Under the pieces are notes generated by a model that had not been told where the DNA came from, did not search any database, and saw only the letters and a program-made list of their open reading frames with translations. Both the position numbers and the translations under genes were made by a program. 64,000 bases of DNA from Leptospira ilyithenensis (GTDB taxonomy: Bacteria; Spirochaetota; Leptospiria; Leptospirales; Leptospiraceae): the NCBI RefSeq assembly GCF_004771005.1, contig NZ_RQHV01000036.1:1-64000 (forward strand). The letters are read 5' to 3'. This document shows, in pieces, positions 25,673 to 35,155 of the stretch (its first letter is position 1; each line of letters opens with the position of its first letter).

Positions 25673-27198
25673 AAAGTCTTTCCGATAAAATCCAAATTTT
25701 AGACGTTACTTTGCGTGACGGAGAACAAACCAACGGGGTTTCTTTTTCATGGCAGCAAAAACTGAATATCACAAAATTTTTGTTATGTGACCTCAAGGTG
25801 GATCGGGTTGAAATTGCAAGTGCAAGGGTTTCTCCCGGCGAATTCGAAGCGGTTAAGAAAATCGTAGAATGGGCAGAACTGGAAGGTCTTTCCGATAAAA
25901 TTGAAATTTTAGGATTTGTAGATTTTGAAAAGACGCCCAATTGGATGCGGGATACAGGTGTTAAGGTTTTGAATCTTTTGACCAAAGGTTCCTTGAATCA
26001 CCTAACCAATCAACTACGAAAATCTCCCGAGGAACATTATTCCGATATTTCCAAAACGATTGAGTTCGCATCCTCTTACGGTATCACTGTCAATGTTTAT
26101 TTGGAAGATTGGTCGAACGGATATTTGCATTCGCGCGATTATGTTATCGATTATCTTAAGAACGTATCAAAATTCAAAATCGAAAAATTTTATCTGCCGG
26201 ACACTCTAGGGGTCATGTCCCCCGACGAAGTGGGAAAAGCGATTAAGGAACTCGTCGGTTTATTTCCCCATCTTTGGTTTGAATTTCACGGGCACAACGA
26301 TTATGACCTAGCAGTTGCTAATTGCCTTGCAGCAGTGCAGTCCGGTGCCAAAGGTTTGCATGTGGCTGTGAACGGACTTGGAGAGAGAGCGGGCAATTCT
26401 CCGTTGGAAGCAGTGATCACTTCTTTGCATGATAAGACGGAATTCCGGTCCAATGTCGTGGAAAAGGAAATTACGAACGCGTCCAGGCTTGTGGAAATTT
26501 TTTCAGGCAAACGGATTTCGGACAACCGCCCGATCGTGGGGGAAGACGTATTCACCCAAACCGCCGGGATCCATGCAGACGGAGACAAAAAAGGAAATTT
26601 ATACGCCAATCTGATTATGCCGGAAAGATTCGGGCGAAGTCGTGTTTACGCACTAGGCAAGTTAGCCGGAAAAGCGAGCATCACTGAAAATCTGAAACAA
26701 TTGGGAATGGTTTTGTCTCCCGAAGTGGAACAGAAAGTTTTATCCAGAGTGATCGAGCTAGGTGATCAGAACAAAACCGTTACAAAGGAAGATCTTCCTT
26801 ATATCATCGCGGATATAACAGGCGAAAATAGAGAAGCCTCTTTTCAAATCGAAGCTTGCACCGTTACAAGCGGAATCGGGGTGAAACCGACCGCCGATTT
26901 GAAGGTAAAATTCAAAAATCAGATTTTTGAAGAAACTGGAACCGGGGACGGCGGTTACGATGCATTTATGAATGCTTTGGGAAAAATCCTTCAAAAATTG
27001 AATATCAGCATACCTCCGTTATACGATTATGAGGTTAGGATTCCTCCCGGCGGAAATACGAATGCACTCGTGGAAACCGTGATCACTTGGAAAAGCGAGA
27101 CGGATCTGCAACCCACGAGAACCATCGGAATCGATTCCGATCAACAAGTGGCAGCGATCAAAGCGACCGAAAAACTGCTTCATATCATCTTAGGCTAA
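25669..27198 (+). CDS. cimA: (R)-citramalate synthase
   Basis: CimA condenses pyruvate with acetyl-CoA to (R)-citramalate, opening the threonine-independent isoleucine pathway known experimentally in Leptospira. The 509-residue length is close to that of the L. interrogans enzyme. The catalytic TIM barrel starts with LDVTLRDGEQTNGVSFSW and contains VYLEDWSNG, whose Tyr and Glu favour pyruvate over the leucine-pathway substrate. It also has the metal-binding FHGHNDYDLA and NGLGERAGN. The C-terminal LeuA-type allosteric domain (about residues 390-509) would bind isoleucine. It is coupled to the Smr gene by an ATGA overlap. Confidence 0.92.
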   Translation: MKSLSDKIQILDVTLRDGEQTNGVSFSWQQKLNITKFLLCDLKVDRVEIASARVSPGEFEAVKKIVEWAELEGLSDKIEILGFVDFEKTPNWMRDTGVKVLNLLTKGSLNHLTNQLRKSPEEHYSDISKTIEFASSYGITVNVYLEDWSNGYLHSRDYVIDYLKNVSKFKIEKFYLPDTLGVMSPDEVGKAIKELVGLFPHLWFEFHGHNDYDLAVANCLAAVQSGAKGLHVAVNGLGERAGNSPLEAVITSLHDKTEFRSNVVEKEITNASRLVEIFSGKRISDNRPIVGEDVFTQTAGIHADGDKKGNLYANLIMPERFGRSRVYALGKLAGKASITENLKQLGMVLSPEVEQKVLSRVIELGDQNKTVTKEDLPYIIADITGENREASFQIEACTVTSGIGVKPTADLKVKFKNQIFEETGTGDGGYDAFMNALGKILQKLNISIPPLYDYEVRIPPGGNTNALVETVITWKSETDLQPTRTIGIDSDQQVAAIKATEKLLHIILG

Positions 27199-27205
27199 AA
27201 CATCT

Positions 27206-27772
27206 ATGATTCATTTACTCATCGTAGGTCTCGGCAATCCGGGAAAAAAATATGAACATAACCGACACAATATAGGTTTTATCATTTTGGATGAATATGC
27301 AAAGTCCAAAGGTGAATCCTGGAAAGAGAACAAAAAATACAACGAATCTCTGATCACCGGGGATAGTTACAGGCTTCATTTACTGAAACCACTGGAATTT
27401 ATGAATTTATCAGGCAAAGCCGTGCAAACTTTTGCCCAACTGTATAAAATTCCCGCCGCAAATATCCTCGTTTTGCAAGATGAAGTCGATTTGCCTTTTG
27501 GAAAAATAAAAAACAAAATCGGCGGTGGAACCGCAGGTCATAACGGTCTAAAGGATATAGTTGAGAAAATCGGTTCGTCTGATTTTCATAGGTTGAGGTT
27601 TGGAGTGGGAAAACCAGAAAAAGGGCAAATGGAAGTTGCTGACTATGTTTTACAAAATTTTACGGAAGAGGAAAGAAAAGAGTTCGACGCACTTCTTTTG
27701 GAATCCACCAAAAAAATAGATGAATGGCTTAAAGCTGCGTTAAATAATCTCAAAAAAGGATCCGCAGCTTGA
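27206..27772 (+). CDS. pth: peptidyl-tRNA hydrolase
   Basis: Pth releases tRNA from prematurely dropped peptidyl-tRNA. The 188-residue protein carries all family motifs: VGLGNPGKKYEHNRHNIGF with the key Asn and His, FMNLSGKAV, the catalytic Asp in LQDEVDLPFGKI, and GGGTAGHNGLKD. It follows cimA by seven bases and overlaps the next gene by four (TTGA). Confidence 0.97.
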   Translation: MIHLLIVGLGNPGKKYEHNRHNIGFIILDEYAKSKGESWKENKKYNESLITGDSYRLHLLKPLEFMNLSGKAVQTFAQLYKIPAANILVLQDEVDLPFGKIKNKIGGGTAGHNGLKDIVEKIGSSDFHRLRFGVGKPEKGQMEVADYVLQNFTEEERKEFDALLLESTKKIDEWLKAALNNLKKGSAA

Positions 27773-28377
27773 ATCCAACCAAAAGCTCTCATTCGAAATC
27801 ATCTCTCTCCACCAAACAAGAATTAAAGAAAATCCTGATCCAGACTGCAATCTCGATTGTCATCGTCGTGGGAATCGTATTTGCATTGGCTTACTTTTTT
27901 AGAAAACCCCTTCTGGGGCTCTCTGCCGTTTTTGTGGAACTGTTCGGTTTTTTCGGACTGTTTTTCGGAATGATACTTTCCGATAGTCTTCCTGCTTTTA
28001 TACCTCCTGACGCCTTTTTGATGTTAGCCGTAACGGGAAATATGAGCGGACTCTTTACCATTTTTTGGATGGGTACCGGAAGTATCATAGGAGGTAGCCT
28101 TGCTTACCTCATAGGAAGGTATCTGATTCCCAGATTTCATTTGGGAAGGCAGATGGTTTTGCATTACGAAGACAGACTGCTTCCTTATGTAAGAAGATAC
28201 GGTTTTTGGGCGGTGGTGCTGGCCGCACTGACTCCCATCCCTTATTCCTGGATGGCTTATACGGTGGGAACCTTCAAAATGAAATACAGATTGTTCCTTC
28301 TCGGGTCGTTTTTTCGTTTTGTACGTATGGCGGTTTATTTTTACGCAATGCTCGCCGGTTGGGTGAGCGGAGTATAG
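27769..28377 (+). CDS. DedA/VTT-family membrane protein
   Basis: The 202-residue protein has four to five hydrophobic segments and the SNARE-associated (VTT) pattern: FGFFGLFFGMILSDSLPAFIPPD, then GSIIGGSLAYLIGRYL and YGFWAVVLAALTPIPYSWMAYTVG. The last contains the family's conserved re-entrant loop with proline. DedA proteins support lipid flipping and membrane homeostasis. The TTG start at 27769 overlaps the pth stop. The 30-residue polar front is long for the family. Confidence 0.88.
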   Translation: MNPTKSSHSKSSLSTKQELKKILIQTAISIVIVVGIVFALAYFFRKPLLGLSAVFVELFGFFGLFFGMILSDSLPAFIPPDAFLMLAVTGNMSGLFTIFWMGTGSIIGGSLAYLIGRYLIPRFHLGRQMVLHYEDRLLPYVRRYGFWAVVLAALTPIPYSWMAYTVGTFKMKYRLFLLGSFFRFVRMAVYFYAMLAGWVSGV

Positions 28378-28380
28378 ATT

Positions 28381-28611
28381 GTGGATTCGGGTCGATTGTT
28401 TCCGATTTCCAGAGAAGAAATCATTCTAGAAAAAGTACGTTTTTTTTATTTGCCGGATCGAACTGCGCAGTTTATTGCAAACATTCTGGATGGAAAAGTT
28501 TCCGAGCGGAGCCTGGTATGCTGCCATTCGGGATGCGATGTCTGCAATGACACCATATACAAATGTTATATGATGATAAAAAAGTCACTTGAAGAAAACA
28601 AATCGGGATGA
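28381..28611 (+). CDS. small Cys-rich hypothetical protein
   Basis: This 76-residue protein begins at GTG 28381, three bases after the preceding stop, with GGAG upstream. Its second half has a dense cysteine cluster, CCHSGCDVCNDTIYKC, which could bind zinc or an Fe-S cluster. The first half is amphipathic (LPDRTAQFIANILDGKV). No family is recognised. Its tight place between the DedA gene and rarA supports it being a real gene. Confidence 0.55.
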   Translation: MDSGRLFPISREEIILEKVRFFYLPDRTAQFIANILDGKVSERSLVCCHSGCDVCNDTIYKCYMMIKKSLEENKSG

Positions 28612-28623
28612 AATTCTTTTCCT

Positions 28624-29886
28624 ATGTCTTCTCTTTTTCCCGGTCCGGGCAAACAAGTTCCTTTAGCGCATAAAATCAGACCCGATACCTGGGAAAGATT
28701 TTTGGGACAAAAAAAGGTAGTAGGGCAGATTCGATCTCTTACCAAACCCACATCGATTTTGTTTTATGGACCACCTGGCACCGGCAAGACGACACTGGCG
28801 CATCTCATCGTAGACAAATGGAATTTGCCGAAACGATTTTTATCCGCAGTTACAAGCGGAGTGAAGGAACTCCGAGAGGTCATAGAAGAATCCAAAAAGA
28901 TAGGAACCATTGCTCTTTTTTTGGATGAGATCCATCGTTTTTCTTCCTCTCAGCAGGACGCACTTCTTCCTTCCGTAGAACAAGGAGATTTGATTTTACT
29001 TGCTGCCACTACGGAAAATCCTTCCTTCCGAATCAACCGTGCACTGCTCTCCAGAATGCAGGTGTTTCGTCTACAGTCGTTAGATGAAGAAGATGAAAAG
29101 GGAATCATCGGATCCGCTTTGGAGATAGAAGGAGAAGGGCGGACCTTTACGGAAGAGTCGATGAAGGAAATTCTGAACGCAAGCGGAGGAGATGCTAGAA
29201 AGTTGTTAGGTATCCTGGAAGGATTGATTTCACAAACAAAACCGAAAGAAGAGATCGGGCTTGCCCAAGTGGAAAATTTTTTAGGAGCAAGGGTGATTCA
29301 ATATGATAAAAACAAAGAAAGTCATTATGATGTGATCTCCGCCTTTATCAAATCCCTTCGCGGTTCGGATCCTGACGCCGCACTTTATTATCTGGCAATC
29401 ATGCTTGAAGGTGGAGAAGACCCTCTCTTTATTGCAAGAAGACTTGTTGTATTTGCCAGTGAAGATGTGGGCAATGCTAGTGTACACGGACTTCCTTTGG
29501 CGATCGCCACTTGGCAGGCGGTGGAAAGAATAGGAATGCCGGAAGCACGGATTCCTCTAGGACAATGTGTTAGTTTTCTTGCCAGTGCTCCAAAGTCAAA
29601 CGCAAGTTATCTGGGTGTCGACGCGGCTTTATCATTTGTCCGATCCAATAAGTCTACTTTTACCATACCCAATCATTTGAGAAACGCGCCTACTTTGACT
29701 CATAAAAAAGAAGGAGCAGGGCAGGGATACAAATACCCGCACGACTTTCCTTATCATTTTATAAAAGAAAAGTATTTCCCCGAGGAATTTTATCCGAGCC
29801 CGCCTAAGTTTTATTCTCCGACCAATCAGGGAATGGAAAAAAATCTAAAGGAACAGTTGAATAAATTATGGGGAGATGAAAAATAA
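28624..29886 (+). CDS. rarA: replication-associated recombination protein A (AAA+ ATPase)
   Basis: RarA (MgsA) is a clamp-loader-like AAA+ ATPase acting at stalled replication forks. The 420-residue protein has FYGPPGTGKTTLAHLI (Walker A, near residue 50), ALFLDEIHRFSSSQQDALLP (Walker B, near 97), TTENPSFRINRALLSR (sensor 1/Arg finger), and the tetramerisation domain with VVFASEDVGNA. The C-terminal GAGQGYKYPHDFPYHF is a RarA hallmark. It is the last gene of its plus-strand run and converges with the B12-regulated operon. Confidence 0.95.
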   Translation: MSSLFPGPGKQVPLAHKIRPDTWERFLGQKKVVGQIRSLTKPTSILFYGPPGTGKTTLAHLIVDKWNLPKRFLSAVTSGVKELREVIEESKKIGTIALFLDEIHRFSSSQQDALLPSVEQGDLILLAATTENPSFRINRALLSRMQVFRLQSLDEEDEKGIIGSALEIEGEGRTFTEESMKEILNASGGDARKLLGILEGLISQTKPKEEIGLAQVENFLGARVIQYDKNKESHYDVISAFIKSLRGSDPDAALYYLAIMLEGGEDPLFIARRLVVFASEDVGNASVHGLPLAIATWQAVERIGMPEARIPLGQCVSFLASAPKSNASYLGVDAALSFVRSNKSTFTIPNHLRNAPTLTHKKEGAGQGYKYPHDFPYHFIKEKYFPEEFYPSPPKFYSPTNQGMEKNLKEQLNKLWGDEK

Positions 29887-29947
29887 TACGCATTCCCGGG
29901 GTTCATGTTCCATTTTGTTCGTGAAGTGGGTCTTTCCGGCATCCACG

Positions 29948-32377
29948 TTATCTTTTCCGGATCATTTCATCTAAAGCTAATATTCGTTTTGCGCCTTCGA
30001 TTTCAAGCTGTTCTATGATATGGCCGTCCACTACAGCAAGTGCTTCCCCCAGTCCTTTCGATTTTTCCAATGATTCTATGATTTGTTTTGCGCGCACCAA
30101 CTCAGTTGTTTTCGGACGGAATGCTTCGTTCGCATAAAGAATTTGATTGGGATGAATCAATGTTTTTCCATCGAATCCCAAATTCCGTGCCTGTCTGCAG
30201 TGTAGTTCGAAAGTTTCCGAAGAAGAAAAATTTAAGAATGCTCCGTCAATCGCCGCTCGACCATGAGCCCTTGCCGCAAGAACAATTTGCGATAAAGAAA
30301 AGGTCAGACCTTGTCTTTCTATATTCGGATACAGTTTTAAACTTTGGGAAATTGAATTGTTTTCTGTTACAAGTGCTATGATTTGTTCTGATAAACCTAA
30401 CATTGATTCCGCTTCCAATACGGCTTTTGCATTTTCGATCAATATGAGTAGCGGGACACCAGGAAGGGCTTCATTGATCTGGTCCAGGATCAATTCCACG
30501 TCCGCTTTGATTCGAACACCTGTAATCAAAACCGCATCCGGCTTTGCCGATTTCAGACTTTGTTTGTCTTCTTCGAACCAAGGAGAACCGGGTCTATTGA
30601 TTCTGATGATTTTTTCCTTGGATCCGTATGAATGTTTTGTAAAAGATTGAATCACCATTTTTCGGGCATTTTCTTTTTCCATAGGGGGAACGGAATCCGC
30701 CCAATCGAAGATAAGAGAATCCACCGGCATCTGGGTGGCCTTTTCCAAATATCTTTCCTTCCATCCGGGTACGAATAACAAGGTTCTCCTCGGACGATAG
30801 AGGGATTCTTTCCATAATGTCTGTTTTGCGGCAAGAATTAAACCTTCCGGTAAAGTTTCATCCTCTTCTTTGATTTTGTTTTTCCAAAAATTAGGACCAG
30901 ATTCATGAATCGAATTTCCATGTGTGTCTACGGCAACAAATACCGGCATATCATAAACTTCGAATTCATGGATTGCTTCCATTCCTAAATCTTCAAATGC
31001 AATTACTTTCGATTTGCGAATGGCTTGCGATACCAGATAGGCAGCTCCGCCTACGGCAATGAGATAAACCGATCCGTAATCTTTGATCGTTTGCACTGTT
31101 TCTTTGCTTCTTTCCGCTTTGCCGATCATACCCAAAAGTCCCGTATTTTTTAAGATTATTTCCGTGAATTTATCCATTCGGGTTGCAGTCGTAGGACCTG
31201 CCGGTCCCACCACTTCACTAGTGCCCGGTTTGGGATCAACCGGTCCTACGTAATAAATGAATTTTCCTTTGAGATCAACCGGAATTTCTTTTCCTTCTTT
31301 TAATAAATCAGTCATCCTTTTGTGGGCAGCGTCCCTTCCTGTTATTATTTTACCACGTAACAAAAGTCTGTCGCCTGATTTCCAACCTGAAATTTCTTCC
31401 TTGGTAATGTGATCTAAATCTACGATTGTTCCCAAGAATTCGTCCTCTTCTCCGACGATAGGCCATTCGTTCAAGGAAGGTGGGGAAAACTCCGGAATTT
31501 TTTCATCATTGAGAGCAAAGTGGATATGTCTTGTCGCAGCACAGTTAGGAATGATTGCAACCGGCAAGGAGGCGGCATGAGTGGGGTAGGTTTCGATTTT
31601 TACATCAAGCACGGTAGTGAGTCCACCTAATCCCTGTGCTCCGATACCGAGCTTGTTTATTTTTTCATGGAGTTCCAATCTTAATTTTTCAACCGGATTT
31701 TCTGCACCTTTTTCCATCAATTCCCGGATGTTAATCGGATCCATTAAGGATCGTTTTGCCATAAGAACTGCTTTCTCTGCCGTTCCTCCGATTCCTATTC
31801 CTATAACACCCGGAGGACACCAACCGGCCCCCATCTTGGGAATGGATTCCAAAACAAAGTCCACTATGTTATCACTTGGATTTAGTATGGCTAACTTCGC
31901 TTTGTTTTCCGAACCGCCTCCTTTTGCTGCGACCCAAAAATGAATTTCATTTCCTGTTACAAGTTCCGTATGAACGATCGCAGGAGTGTTGTCTTTGGTA
32001 TTGTTTCTTGAACTTTCCGGATTAGCAACAACGGAGGCACGTAACGGGTTTTCAGGGAGTGTGTAAGCTCTTCTGACTCCTATGTCGATTAACTCCTGTA
32101 AGTTTTTTTCTCCTTCAATGATTAGATGAGATCCTAACTTTACAAAAACAACTATGATTCCCGTATCTTGACAGAGTGGACGGTTCCCGAATGCCGCCAT
32201 CCTTGAATTTTTCAGAATTTGGGAAATTGCATTTTTTGCGGAAGGGGATTTTTCCTTTTGCCATGCACTGAACATCGCATCTATAAAATCTTTCGAATGA
32301 TACGCAGAAATATATTGCAATGCTCTGAATATTGATTCTGAAATATTTTCTCCGGGAAGGATTCTGATTTTTGTCAT
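29948..32377 (-). CDS. class I fumarase fused to a CitE-like lyase domain
   Basis: Residues 1 to about 515 form a complete class I (Fe-S) fumarase. All three cluster cysteines are present in RPLCQDTG (near 68), GAGWCPPGVIGIGIGG (near 185) and IPNCAATRHIHF (near 279). The swivel domain (VVGPAGPTTATRMDKF) follows. Residues about 525-809 are a CitE/HpcH aldolase domain (RRTLLFVPGWKERYLEKA, later GFDGKTLIHPNQI). In that half several usual catalytic residues differ: DLEDAV is FDWADSV, the Lys of LPKV is Gly in ITGV, and the metal Asp of GAEDF is Asn in TENNS. Class I fumarases can act on mesaconate, so a mesaconate/citramalate role is possible. Last gene of the B12-riboswitch operon, overlapping the ligase gene by four bases. 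Confidence 0.85.
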   Translation of the reverse strand: MTKIRILPGENISESIFRALQYISAYHSKDFIDAMFSAWQKEKSPSAKNAISQILKNSRMAAFGNRPLCQDTGIIVVFVKLGSHLIIEGEKNLQELIDIGVRRAYTLPENPLRASVVANPESSRNNTKDNTPAIVHTELVTGNEIHFWVAAKGGGSENKAKLAILNPSDNIVDFVLESIPKMGAGWCPPGVIGIGIGGTAEKAVLMAKRSLMDPINIRELMEKGAENPVEKLRLELHEKINKLGIGAQGLGGLTTVLDVKIETYPTHAASLPVAIIPNCAATRHIHFALNDEKIPEFSPPSLNEWPIVGEEDEFLGTIVDLDHITKEEISGWKSGDRLLLRGKIITGRDAAHKRMTDLLKEGKEIPVDLKGKFIYYVGPVDPKPGTSEVVGPAGPTTATRMDKFTEIILKNTGLLGMIGKAERSKETVQTIKDYGSVYLIAVGGAAYLVSQAIRKSKVIAFEDLGMEAIHEFEVYDMPVFVAVDTHGNSIHESGPNFWKNKIKEEDETLPEGLILAAKQTLWKESLYRPRRTLLFVPGWKERYLEKATQMPVDSLIFDWADSVPPMEKENARKMVIQSFTKHSYGSKEKIIRINRPGSPWFEEDKQSLKSAKPDAVLITGVRIKADVELILDQINEALPGVPLLILIENAKAVLEAESMLGLSEQIIALVTENNSISQSLKLYPNIERQGLTFSLSQIVLAARAHGRAAIDGAFLNFSSSETFELHCRQARNLGFDGKTLIHPNQILYANEAFRPKTTELVRAKQIIESLEKSKGLGEALAVVDGHIIEQLEIEGAKRILALDEMIRKR

Positions 32378-33981
32378 TTGGTTATCCGCGAAAGCGATTC
32401 CGTAATTTCTTTCCTTAGAATTTTTCCGTTCTTGGTTCTAGGAAAATTTTTATAAAAATGAATCTTCTTCGGTGCCTTATACTCTGCGAGTCTTTCTTTG
32501 CCGAATCGAATGACTTCTTCTTCGGATAGATTTGTTTCGGGATGAAGGATCACGCAAAGAGAAACCAATGTTTTATCATTTCCTATATCTTCTCCGATGG
32601 CAACACAGTCTGCAATGTCCGGATGGGATTTCATTACTCTTTCTATCTCATAAGGTGAAACACGGTAACCGAATGTGTTGATGATATCATCCTTTCTTCC
32701 TATAAACCAAACATAACCGTCGTTATCTATTCTTGCATAATCTCCGGTAATGAAATATCCTTCTTTTCTGGATTTTTTATCTTCGTCAGGAAGATTCCAA
32801 TAACGGAGAAATAAACCCGGATCCTTTTCGGATACTACGATGAGTCCCTCTTTTCCCGGTGGGACTTTTTTGCCTTCTGCATCGATTAAGTCTACCAAAT
32901 GACCCGGTTGGATTTTTCCGGCTGACCCTGGTCTGATTCCATTTTTTTTATTTTGAGAGATATAATAGGAAAATTCCGACATCCCTAGTCCTTCATAGAT
33001 GGGAACTTGAAACCTATCTTTCCACTTTTCCAGAACTTCATCTGACAGATGTTCGCCTGCTGACATGCAATAACGTAGGGTAGGTGTATTTTTTTTTGAA
33101 AGATCCGTTTTCTGAAGGATCTGTCTGTAAACCGTTGGCACTCCGATGAAAATCGTGCACTTATGCCTTGCGATGAGATCAATCCAAAGTTCAGGATGAT
33201 TTTTGCCTTCATAAGCTATGACCGTATGACCTCTGTAAAGCGGATCCATTAATGCGGTTCCCAACACATAAGTCCAATTGAATTTACCTGAATGAAGGAT
33301 TTTGTCGTGATCTTCAAAATCAAACCAAAACTCACTGGCTGGTTGTCTTCCGAGCAAAGCCCTATGTGCGTGCAATACTCCTTTCGGGTAACCAGTAGTT
33401 CCGGAAGTATAGACTAGGTAAGCGGGATCATCCGATTTGGTTTTAGTCGGAACGGGGAGAGTGACTTTCTTTGCAAGTTCTTCATCCAGATCGATGAATT
33501 TGAATCTGGAATTTGAATTCGGCAGCCCACCTTCTCCCGACAGATAAACGGTTTCTATTTCCGAGTCTTCCGTTAGTTCTTTTTCCAAATCAATCCACAT
33601 TGATTTTTCCGTAACTAAAACTTTCGCGCCGGAATCTTTTGCAATATAGGATACTTCTTTGGATGTAAGAAGGGTAGAGGTTGGTGTTGCTATTGCTCCG
33701 GATTTTAATGTCCCGAAAAAGGCGGAAGGATACGTAATTGAATTGGAAAGACGTATGAGAACTCTTGTATCTCTATCATATCCATTTCGTATGAGAGAGA
33801 AATGAAATCTGGAAGAAAGAACTGAGAGTTCTTTGAAACTGCATTCTTCTCTTTCACCTGTTTCATTTTCTATAACTAAGGCGATTCTTGTCTCGATCTT
33901 CGTTCCCAGGTGTAAATCTGTAACAGCTGTTCCTATATTAAAAAATTCGGGAATCTTCCATTCGAATTGAGATCTATTCAT
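32374..33981 (-). CDS. acyl-CoA synthetase (ANL family)
   Basis: The ATG at 33981 has AGGAAATG just upstream and gives 535 residues. ANL-family motifs are YTSGTTGYPKGVLHAHRALLG (A3), GLGMSEFSYYIS (A5 region), GYFITGDYARIDNDGYVWFIGRKDD (A7/A8) and the catalytic Lys in RTKNGKILRKEI (A10). It resembles medium-chain or aromatic acyl-CoA ligases more than the 630-residue PrpE type. In this operon it plausibly activates propionate or a C4-C5 acid such as citramalate. The upstream gene stop is only 14 bases away. Confidence 0.88.
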   Translation of the reverse strand: MNRSQFEWKIPEFFNIGTAVTDLHLGTKIETRIALVIENETGEREECSFKELSVLSSRFHFSLIRNGYDRDTRVLIRLSNSITYPSAFFGTLKSGAIATPTSTLLTSKEVSYIAKDSGAKVLVTEKSMWIDLEKELTEDSEIETVYLSGEGGLPNSNSRFKFIDLDEELAKKVTLPVPTKTKSDDPAYLVYTSGTTGYPKGVLHAHRALLGRQPASEFWFDFEDHDKILHSGKFNWTYVLGTALMDPLYRGHTVIAYEGKNHPELWIDLIARHKCTIFIGVPTVYRQILQKTDLSKKNTPTLRYCMSAGEHLSDEVLEKWKDRFQVPIYEGLGMSEFSYYISQNKKNGIRPGSAGKIQPGHLVDLIDAEGKKVPPGKEGLIVVSEKDPGLFLRYWNLPDEDKKSRKEGYFITGDYARIDNDGYVWFIGRKDDIINTFGYRVSPYEIERVMKSHPDIADCVAIGEDIGNDKTLVSLCVILHPETNLSEEEVIRFGKERLAEYKAPKKIHFYKNFPRTKNGKILRKEITESLSRITK

Positions 33982-33995
33982 TTTTTCATTTCCTA

Positions 33996-35153
33996 TTAAT
34001 TGAATCCGGCATAAGGCCAATTTTCTAAAATCACTCTATCGGGAAGTTTCTTTAGGACAAATAAAATAAAGTCTTCCTCTTTTTCGCTTAATTCTCCCAG
34101 TGCCTTGGCTCTTAAAATCGCTTGGAGCGCTTTTCCGAACATAGGAGGATCCAACATTTCTCCCTCGAACCGGACAGCTCCTCCGGTAAGAGCGTCGGCT
34201 TCCAAGGCGATTTGCAGAATTTTTATATTTCTCCGAATGGTGGAAGGTGAAGGAATGAATGCAACCCTGCATAGGTTGATATGGTTGGGATGAATCACTT
34301 GTTTGCCAGTAAGCCCGAGAGCAGTTTCCGTGGAAGCATGTGAAAAAACGATATGTGAAGCTTTGTCGCCGTTCAAATCCAACCATCGCCTAACGTCAGA
34401 AGGCTCAACTGCATTATCAGGAAGCCCTTCCTGGTTGATCAAAGGATCAACTCCACCGATCACTCCTCTGCCTGCTTGTCTCGCTTCAAATAACAGGTCA
34501 TAAAGATAAGGCCTCAATTCTTCCAGCCAGTTTTCGGGCGTTATGTGAATCGCCATTGCTTTTGAAAAATCATGAATCCCGAAAACCAAATGTTTGACTG
34601 TTGAAAAATTCATCATTTCGGGAGCTAATTTCAAAGAACGGGGGTGTTCGATGATCGGCTGCACAGTCATTTTCGAATTTATCTCCACTAGATCGGAAGA
34701 TAAGTCGCGAATCTCGGCAGTTCCGTATTGTTCGCCTGCTTTAGCCAAGGTGATTACATGAACGTAATTGCCTATTTCCTTCAGTAACTTCAGATCTTTC
34801 GAATATTCTTCCGTCAGAAAAGGATTGATTCTAATGGCGATTTGAATGTTTTTGTTTTCAAATCTGTAAATTTCCTTTCTCAATAATTCACGACTTAATG
34901 CTTTTCTGGAGCAGCCATCTTCCAAATCAAACAACAAAGTATGTGCTTTAGAATGTACGGCGAATCTTTCCAATCTTTCTGTGGCCGCTTCGATCGTTTC
35001 ATAGTCCGAGTGTTTCGGAACGAATTTGATAGGAGGATAATACAATTGTATCCCAGGCCATCTTGTATCCAGGATCTTCCGATGAAACTGTGCCTTTTCA
35101 TTTCCTTCATCAATTGTTATCATTTTCGATTCCGTCGTAGTTCGAATATTCAT
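33996..35153 (-). CDS. HpcH/HpaI aldolase, CitE-like C-C lyase
   Basis: The 385-residue protein belongs to the CitE/malyl-CoA lyase family. Expected residues are intact: LLFDLEDGCSRKAL near residue 75, a Lys in ITLAKAGE, the metal Glu in QPIIEHPRSL, the Asp in FGIHDFSKAM, and the C-terminal GKQVIHPNHINL. It is longer than CitE (about 290), with extra residues at both ends. Likely substrates are CoA esters such as citramalyl-CoA or malyl-CoA, which cleave to pyruvate or glyoxylate plus acetyl-CoA. It starts two bases after prpD. An alternative ATG at 35123 would shorten it by ten residues. Confidence 0.82.
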   Translation of the reverse strand: MNIRTTTESKMITIDEGNEKAQFHRKILDTRWPGIQLYYPPIKFVPKHSDYETIEAATERLERFAVHSKAHTLLFDLEDGCSRKALSRELLRKEIYRFENKNIQIAIRINPFLTEEYSKDLKLLKEIGNYVHVITLAKAGEQYGTAEIRDLSSDLVEINSKMTVQPIIEHPRSLKLAPEMMNFSTVKHLVFGIHDFSKAMAIHITPENWLEELRPYLYDLLFEARQAGRGVIGGVDPLINQEGLPDNAVEPSDVRRWLDLNGDKASHIVFSHASTETALGLTGKQVIHPNHINLCRVAFIPSPSTIRRNIKILQIALEADALTGGAVRFEGEMLDPPMFGKALQAILRAKALGELSEKEEDFILFVLKKLPDRVILENWPYAGFN

Positions 35154-35155
35154 TG

